IMG/VR virus record: IMGVR_UViG_3300037258_000073
Coordinates: 1 to 43,114 of that record
DNA from: a virus
Reading direction: 5' to 3' (one strand)
Length of the DNA: 43,114 nucleotides
The notes under the pieces are model-generated. The model had not been told where the DNA came from and searched no databases. It was given only the letters and a program-made list of their open reading frames with translations. Of the stretch, positions 39,078-43,114 are shown piece after piece (the first letter of the stretch is position 1; each line of letters opens with the position of its first letter). The position numbers and the translations under genes are program-made.

Positions 39078-39105
39078 TTGACCCTACCGGCGGGTAGCCT
39101 ATCTT
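39078..39105 (+). promoter_or_regulatory. Lysis-cassette promoter with embedded inverted repeat
   Basis: TTGACC (39078-39083) and TATCTT (39100-39105) are 16 bases apart. The spacer starts with CTACC-GGCG-GGTAG (39084-39097), a perfect 5+4+5 inverted repeat. It lies 45 bases before the acidic-protein ATG. It has the same build as the capsid promoter at 24451. Confidence 0.6.
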
Positions 39106-39150
39106 ACTGGGAGCAGGCCGAGCTAGGCCAACCAAACAGGAGCTATCCCC

Positions 39151-39441
39151 ATGGAATACGTTGTGCATGTGCCCGGCGACGAAGATTTTGTCGTAGAAGC
39201 AAGCGATTACCAGATCGACGAGGACGACGGATCGCTGGTGTTCGTGGATGATGAGAACAGTGAAGTCGGCCACATCGTGGGCTGGGTTGAGCTGGTAGGT
39301 GCCAGCGTGTTCCCGCACGTGGAAGACGACGAGGTCGAGGATGATGACGAAGTCCGCGACGAGATGATCGAAGTTATCGTGGAGCTGACCGAAGCGCTTC
39401 TGGAAGCGGAAGACGAACTGAACGCCTACGACGGCGAGTAA
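39151..39441 (+). CDS. Very acidic small protein
   Basis: This 96-residue protein is about one third Asp and Glu, with a beta-rich first half (YVVHVPGDEDFVVEASDY) and a run VEDDEVEDDDEVRDEMIEV leading to an acidic helix. No family is recognised. Acidity alone is compatible with a DNA mimic, a metal buffer or a chaperone. It heads the lysis transcript, with ACAGGAGCTATCCCC before the ATG. Confidence 0.7.
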   Translation: MEYVVHVPGDEDFVVEASDYQIDEDDGSLVFVDDENSEVGHIVGWVELVGASVFPHVEDDEVEDDDEVRDEMIEVIVELTEALLEAEDELNAYDGE

Positions 39442-39464
39442 ACCACTGCGCTGGAGGGCGCCTC

Positions 39465-39719
39465 GTGAACGAGGACAAGGCCATGCATCACTTGACTTGG
39501 CCCATTGACGGCGTCGCCCTTGGCGCTGTAGTGGCCTCCATCACGGGCGCCCTCACGCAGTATGCCACGCTGCTGGCGACCCTACTGGCGGTTGTATGGT
39601 ATCTGACCCAGCTCTGGGTTTTCTTTTCGGACAGGCGCCGGCAGCGCCGCAAGGAGGACTACGATGCCAACCGTGCAGAACATCGGGACCGAGGTCCCGG
39701 GCTTGATCAAAACAGTTGA
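39465..39719 (+). CDS. Holin-like membrane protein
   Basis: This 84-residue protein has a hydrophobic stretch at about 17-53 (VALGAVVASITGALTQYATL, then LATLLAVVWYLTQLWVFF), long enough for one or two membrane helices. It ends in the basic tail SDRRRQRRKED. Size, charge and place before the endolysin fit a holin. The GTG start has GGAGGG upstream. It overlaps the next gene by 56 bases. Confidence 0.7.
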   Translation: MNEDKAMHHLTWPIDGVALGAVVASITGALTQYATLLATLLAVVWYLTQLWVFFSDRRRQRRKEDYDANRAEHRDRGPGLDQNS

Positions 39720-39945
39720 GACCCTGGACCCGGAGCTGGCCGCCGAAGGCAAGTCCGCCCTGGAGAGTAAGACCCTCGGCGCCATGGCGGCTATCGCTGT
39801 GGGCTGGGCGGTAGCGCACTGGGGCTTCAACTGGGATGCCGATACCGTCAACGCGGTAGCCGGCTTGCTCGCACTCGGGGCGGCCACCGGGCTGCGCCTG
39901 ATCACCACAACCCCCATCACCAGCGTCCTGCCGGTGAAGAAGTAA
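39664..39945 (+). CDS. Second small membrane protein, holin or antiholin
   Basis: This 93-residue protein has two likely membrane helices, TLGAMAAIAVGWAVAHWGF (about 37-55) and VNAVAGLLALGAATGLRLI (about 62-80), with a polar N-terminus. AAGGAGGACTACG precedes the ATG, inside the end of the first holin-like gene. Two overlapping membrane genes before an endolysin often form a holin/antiholin pair, but either could be the holin. Confidence 0.65.
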   Translation: MPTVQNIGTEVPGLIKTVETLDPELAAEGKSALESKTLGAMAAIAVGWAVAHWGFNWDADTVNAVAGLLALGAATGLRLITTTPITSVLPVKK

Positions 39946-39958
39946 GGATACCGAAGTT

Positions 39959-40366
39959 ATGAAAAAGTTTCTAGTAATCGGTGGCGTGCTCCTGCTCGCC
40001 GGCTGTAGCGCTGCTCCAGTTGCCGGCGGCTCGATCCTCGGCGCCCTGGCCACAACCCTGAACATCGTGGGCTCTGCGGTGCAGACCGGGCAGGAAGTGT
40101 GCGCGGTGGGCCAGACCCTGGTCGCGCTGACCGACGCCACGAACGGAGACGCTCCCGTGCTGGTGACCGGCAAGCCGGCATCCGACGTGGCCAAGGCGTG
40201 TGCCTTGATCAACGGCATCGTGGTGTCCCCGCCGGCTGCCGGTGTGAACGTCCCGAGCGTGTCGATCGTGCCACCGGTTGTGACCGTGTCGGCCGCAGGC
40301 GTGACTACGTCGGGCGGCACGAAGGTAACCATCACGCCGGCTGACCCGGCCGCAGTGAGCAAGTAA
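39959..40366 (+). CDS. Lipoprotein of the lysis cassette
   Basis: This 135-residue protein has a signal peptide MKKFLVIGGVLLLAGC with a lipobox (LAGC, Cys16), so it should be lipidated and sorted to the outer membrane or inner membrane. The rest is Ala/Val/Thr-rich with Pro-Pro near 219-equivalent turns and no C-terminal membrane helix, so it is not a one-piece spanin. Between holins and endolysin it could be an outer-membrane spanin-like protein. AAGGA precedes the ATG. Confidence 0.65.
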   Translation: MKKFLVIGGVLLLAGCSAAPVAGGSILGALATTLNIVGSAVQTGQEVCAVGQTLVALTDATNGDAPVLVTGKPASDVAKACALINGIVVSPPAAGVNVPSVSIVPPVVTVSAAGVTTSGGTKVTITPADPAAVSK

Positions 40367-40367
40367 C

Positions 40368-40880
40368 GTGGACGCGAACTTTGACGCTTGCCTCGCCTTC
40401 ACTCTCAAGGAGGAAGGCGGGTTCGTCAACGACCCGGACGACCCGGGCGGCGCCACAAACATGGGCATTACGCTGGCGACGCTTCGGGCTTCCCGAAGCA
40501 ACCCAGCCCTCGGTGTGCTGGCCATCAAAGCTCTGACCCAGACCGAGACCAGCACGATCTATCGGCAATCCTACTGGGGGCCGTGCTCCAAGCTGCCAGC
40601 AGGCGTCGATCTCATGGTGTTCGATATGGCTGTCAACGCCGGGCCGGCTCGCGCGGCCAAGCAGCTCCAGGCTGTGCTGGGCGTGGACGAGGACGGCGTC
40701 ATCGGCAATGATACCCTGTCGGCCCTCCAGCGCTGGCGCAGCTCGGACTTGGTGACCGATTTGGCCAATGCGCAGGCTGCCTACTACCGCGGTCTGAGCA
40801 CCTTCTGGAAGTTTGGCAAGGGCTGGCTGGCGCGGGTCAATCGCCGGCACGACACTGCCTTCAGCATGGCGATTGCCTAA
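40368..40880 (+). CDS. GH108 endolysin
   Basis: This 170-residue protein matches the glycosyl hydrolase 108 family: LAFTLKEEGGFVNDPDDPGG with the EEGG motif and catalytic Glu, then ATNMGIT, YWGPCSKLP, DMAVNAGPARAAKQLQ and a C-terminal peptidoglycan-binding region (GVDEDGVIGNDTLSAL, YYRGL, GWLARVNRR). It cuts the wall to release phage. No signal peptide is seen, so it needs a holin. The start is GTG, two bases after the lipoprotein stop. Confidence 0.93.
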   Translation: MDANFDACLAFTLKEEGGFVNDPDDPGGATNMGITLATLRASRSNPALGVLAIKALTQTETSTIYRQSYWGPCSKLPAGVDLMVFDMAVNAGPARAAKQLQAVLGVDEDGVIGNDTLSALQRWRSSDLVTDLANAQAAYYRGLSTFWKFGKGWLARVNRRHDTAFSMAIA

Positions 40881-40889
40881 GGGGCCGAC

Positions 40890-43094
40890 ATGGCTGGCCC
40901 GCCCGCAATATCCATTCGCGGCATACGGCAGACGATACCGTCAGGGCACTTGCTTGGCCGTGTCTCCACCGGGGACGGACCGGCCGAACTGATCCCGCTG
41001 AAGGGGTTTGCCGCGACGATCGGCGGCTACCTCGGCCCGACGTTCACGCTAGTTACCGCGGGGAACGGGATCACCAACACCAGCAACACGCTGACCGTCG
41101 AATGGAACGCTGGCACCGTCGATACCCTGGGCGCCGGGCTCAACCTCAATGGCGGTCATACGCTCTCGACCGGCTGGCAAGCGGGCACGGTCACAGCCAT
41201 CGGGGCCAACCTGACTATCTCCGGGGGCACGCTCTCCGCGATCGTCCAGCCGCAGCAGTGGAGCGCGGGCACCGTCACAGCCTTGGGCACGTCGGCAGCC
41301 GGGACACTCTCGATCTCTGGCACCACGCTCAGCGCGACCTACAACAACCCGTGGCAGGCCGGCACGGTGACCGCCATAGGCCAGAACCTGCTGCTGAACC
41401 TGGGCACCCTGGACAGCCTCGGGCCGTTCGCAAGCTGGAGTGTGACGGACTTCGCGGTAGGCGGCACCTACAACCCACCCACGATCACAAACCAGAACCG
41501 GACCATCGTGCAGTCGGGCGGTGCTGGCAACCAGATCACCGTCGATCGGGCGACCATCCCGCAGACCACCGGTAAGTGGTATGTCGAGGAGACGATGGGG
41601 GCCAACGTCGGGAACGGCGGCATCGTGCGCCTTGGGATCATGCAGAACTCGGCCACGATCGCGCTGCCCTCTGGCGGCTCCTCGGGCGCCTTGCTGTGGG
41701 ATAGCAGCGGCACGGTCTACGTGAATGGCACATCGATCACCGTGATCAACTCCTACACTGCGGCCGACGTTCTCTCCATGGCCGTGGACATGACCAACAC
41801 CGGCTTCTATGGCAGGGTCAACGGCGGCAACTGGAACAACGCCGGGACCGCCGACCCTGCCAACAACATCGGCAGCATCTCGTTCGCGGCGCTCACTGGC
41901 GCCATCAACCTCGTCTTCTACGCCCAACCCTTCAGCCACGCGCAGGCCTCCATCACGCTGAACTCAGGGGCCAGTGGCATGGTGCACACGGTGCCCAGCG
42001 GCTATGCCCCTGGCTGGCCCTACGCAGGCCTCATAGGGGGCGCAGGCGCGGTCGGCCCCACTGGTCCCACTGTCTGGAACGCCGGCTCTGTGTCGGCCAT
42101 CCACGCCGGCCTGACCATCACCAGCCAGACCCTGATACCTGACTGGCAAGCTGGGACCGTCACCACACTGCATTCGGGGATCACTCTGGCGTCGAGCACG
42201 CTGGTCCCGGACTGGCAAGCTGGCGTTGTCTCTTCGCTGCACTCCGGCCTCACACTCGCGGCGGGCTCGCTCGCCTCGGACTGGCAGACGGGCACCGTCT
42301 CTTCCCTGCACGCTGGGTTGACGCTGACGGCCGGAGCGCTGGCGACCGATTGGCAGAGCGGCACGGTGACCACGATCGGGCCGACCCTGGCACTTTCCAG
42401 CAGCACCCTGAACGCAGTTGGCTTGGCCACGGGGTCCTTGCCGGCGGCCGGAGCGATCGGGGAGCTGATCACCGCGAAGGTGACCGAGGCCACGTCAACC
42501 GTCACGCTGACCTTGGGATCGCCCGGCACGGTTAACTGGACGGCGCACGGGCTGTCTGCGCTCAGCGCGGTGCAGTTCAGCACGACCGGCTCGTTGCCAA
42601 CAGGTCTGGCCACCGTGACGACCTACTACGTGACCGCCGGGGCGTCCCTGACCACCAATGCGTTCCGGGTTTCCACCACGATCAACAACGCCATCGCCGG
42701 CACATCGATCAACTTCACCGGCAGCCAGACGGGCACGCAATCGGCCTTCAATCAGGCTGCCGTATTCAACTCCACCAACACCGACTTGGTAGCCATCCAG
42801 GTTCCGGCCGGCGTGTGGGATATCTATGGCGTCTTCCACACCGCGGACGGATCGAGCGCCACCATGACCTCGGTTGCAATTTGGGTGAACAATGTCTCGG
42901 TGACGCAGCCGGCGGCAGTTCTGGGCGGCGGCAACACTATGCCAGGAGTGAGCGCGAACCAAGCAATCATCCTGGACACCGGCACCTCGCCGCGCGTGTT
43001 GTCCACGTTGACCACCTTCTTCCTGACGTGTCAGGTTCTGACGTCAACTGCGATCGGCGTGGGGGGCGCCATATGGGCGCGGAGGGTAGGTTGA
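40890..43094 (+). CDS. Tail fibre with tandem repeats and a SPRY-like domain
   Basis: This is a 734-residue fibre. Residues about 70-185 have four imperfect repeats with a W-x-A-G-T-V core. Residues about 190-370 look like a SPRY/concanavalin lectin domain (TGKWYVEETMG, ADVLSMAVDMTN, GFYGRVNGGNW, ADPANNIGSISFAA). Residues about 396-510 hold five 23-residue repeats of the form DWQAGTVTTLHSGITLAS. A C-terminal beta domain (about 590-734) is compact and may bind the receptor. AAGGGGCCGAC precedes the ATG. It is the last gene of the late operon. Confidence 0.85.
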   Translation: MAGPPAISIRGIRQTIPSGHLLGRVSTGDGPAELIPLKGFAATIGGYLGPTFTLVTAGNGITNTSNTLTVEWNAGTVDTLGAGLNLNGGHTLSTGWQAGTVTAIGANLTISGGTLSAIVQPQQWSAGTVTALGTSAAGTLSISGTTLSATYNNPWQAGTVTAIGQNLLLNLGTLDSLGPFASWSVTDFAVGGTYNPPTITNQNRTIVQSGGAGNQITVDRATIPQTTGKWYVEETMGANVGNGGIVRLGIMQNSATIALPSGGSSGALLWDSSGTVYVNGTSITVINSYTAADVLSMAVDMTNTGFYGRVNGGNWNNAGTADPANNIGSISFAALTGAINLVFYAQPFSHAQASITLNSGASGMVHTVPSGYAPGWPYAGLIGGAGAVGPTGPTVWNAGSVSAIHAGLTITSQTLIPDWQAGTVTTLHSGITLASSTLVPDWQAGVVSSLHSGLTLAAGSLASDWQTGTVSSLHAGLTLTAGALATDWQSGTVTTIGPTLALSSSTLNAVGLATGSLPAAGAIGELITAKVTEATSTVTLTLGSPGTVNWTAHGLSALSAVQFSTTGSLPTGLATVTTYYVTAGASLTTNAFRVSTTINNAIAGTSINFTGSQTGTQSAFNQAAVFNSTNTDLVAIQVPAGVWDIYGVFHTADGSSATMTSVAIWVNNVSVTQPAAVLGGGNTMPGVSANQAIILDTGTSPRVLSTLTTFFLTCQVLTSTAIGVGGAIWARRVG
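42075..42419 (+). repeat. Five 69-bp coding repeats in the fibre gene
   Basis: The Trp codon recurs at 42075, 42144, 42213, 42282 and 42351, exactly 69 bases apart. Each unit encodes W-x-[AST]-G-x-V-x-x-[LI] followed by a Leu/Ser/Thr stretch. Units are similar but not identical. An earlier block has W at 41103, 41175, 41259 and 41352 with looser spacing. Confidence 0.9.
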
Positions 43095-43097
43095 TCC

Positions 43098-43113
43098 GGT
43101 AGCCTGGGCTACC
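43098..43113. repeat. GGTAGCC-TG-GGCTACC palindrome at the window end
   Basis: A perfect 7+2+7 inverted repeat four bases after the fibre stop. If the ends join, it stands 8 bases before the terminator at 6-44. A TTGATC seven bases upstream gives a weak likeness to the late promoters, but the arms are in the opposite order (GTAG then CTAC). Confidence 0.6.
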
Positions 43114-43114
43114 A

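Noticed and set aside
42075-42419. Tandem 69-bp repeats as a non-coding array
   Set aside because: The period is an exact multiple of three and keeps frame with a clear 23-residue protein repeat, so it is fibre coding sequence.
1-43114. Adenylosuccinate synthetase-like PurZ, as needed for 2-aminoadenine DNA
   Set aside because: No protein in the window has a GDEGKG-type motif or suitable size, so a complete Z-genome pathway is not claimed.
1-43114. CRISPR arrays, tRNA genes, insertion sequences, diversity-generating retroelement
   Set aside because: No regularly spaced direct repeats outside coding repeats, no cloverleaf recognised in intergenic DNA, no transposase and no reverse transcriptase.
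43091-43114. Rightward promoter TTGATC over the terminal palindrome
   Set aside because: The -10 across the joined ends is poor, the arms are reversed relative to the other sites, and a terminator follows at once.

Overview
This 43.1 kb, GC-rich window looks like the complete genome of a virulent, short-tailed (podovirus) bacteriophage of a Gram-negative, probably proteobacterial, host. The virion genes follow the T7-like order: portal, scaffold, major capsid, tail tubular A and B, internal virion proteins, lysis cassette, tail fibre. The replication genes are not T7-like. They are a family A DNA polymerase, a DUF2815 ssDNA-binding protein, a DUF2800 PD-(D/E)XK nuclease, an SNF2 helicase and a prim-pol/RepA primase-helicase. 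I found no phage RNA polymerase, integrase, repressor or tRNA, so transcription probably depends on host RNA polymerase. The host genus cannot be read from the sequence.

Layout: (1) 44-12,024, minus strand: a tightly coupled early operon for replication, recombination and nucleotide metabolism, many genes overlapping as ATGA or TGATG. (2) 12,025-12,158: a divergent control region with a good leftward sigma70-type promoter. (3) 12,159-14,066, plus strand: primase-helicase. (4) 14,117-17,408, minus strand: a second early operon of small accessory genes, including a HECGH metalloprotease-like protein and an HhH-GPD glycosylase-like protein. (5) 17,409-17,829: a gene-free divergent control region with four CTAC/GTAG palindromes. 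(6) 17,892-39,073, plus strand: packaging, capsid, tail and ejection genes. (7) 39,151-43,094, plus strand: an acidic protein, two holin-like proteins, a lipoprotein, a GH108 endolysin and a tail fibre. A rightward terminator at 6-44 would follow the tail fibre if the ends are joined, so the molecule was probably circular or circularly permuted and cut between the two converging operons.

How the parts work together: the early operons supply DNA synthesis, recombination and nucleotide-pool enzymes. The late operon appears to be driven by host-type promoters before terS, before the capsid gene and before the lysis cassette; the last two carry an inverted repeat between the -35 and -10 boxes. 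Early genes share an unusual GGAGACT-type ribosome-binding leader that late genes lack. Several real genes are shorter than 60 codons; six with good sites or recognisable families are at 6574-6639, 8388-8504, 11543-11716, 14117-14239, 16334-16504 and 16501-16659.

The most interesting points are a DEIPF C-terminus shared by the ssDNA-binding protein and the HhH-GPD protein (SSB tail mimicry), the promoter/palindrome system, carbohydrate-binding-like modules in both tail tubular proteins, and a nucleotide-metabolism gene set that could point to altered DNA bases.
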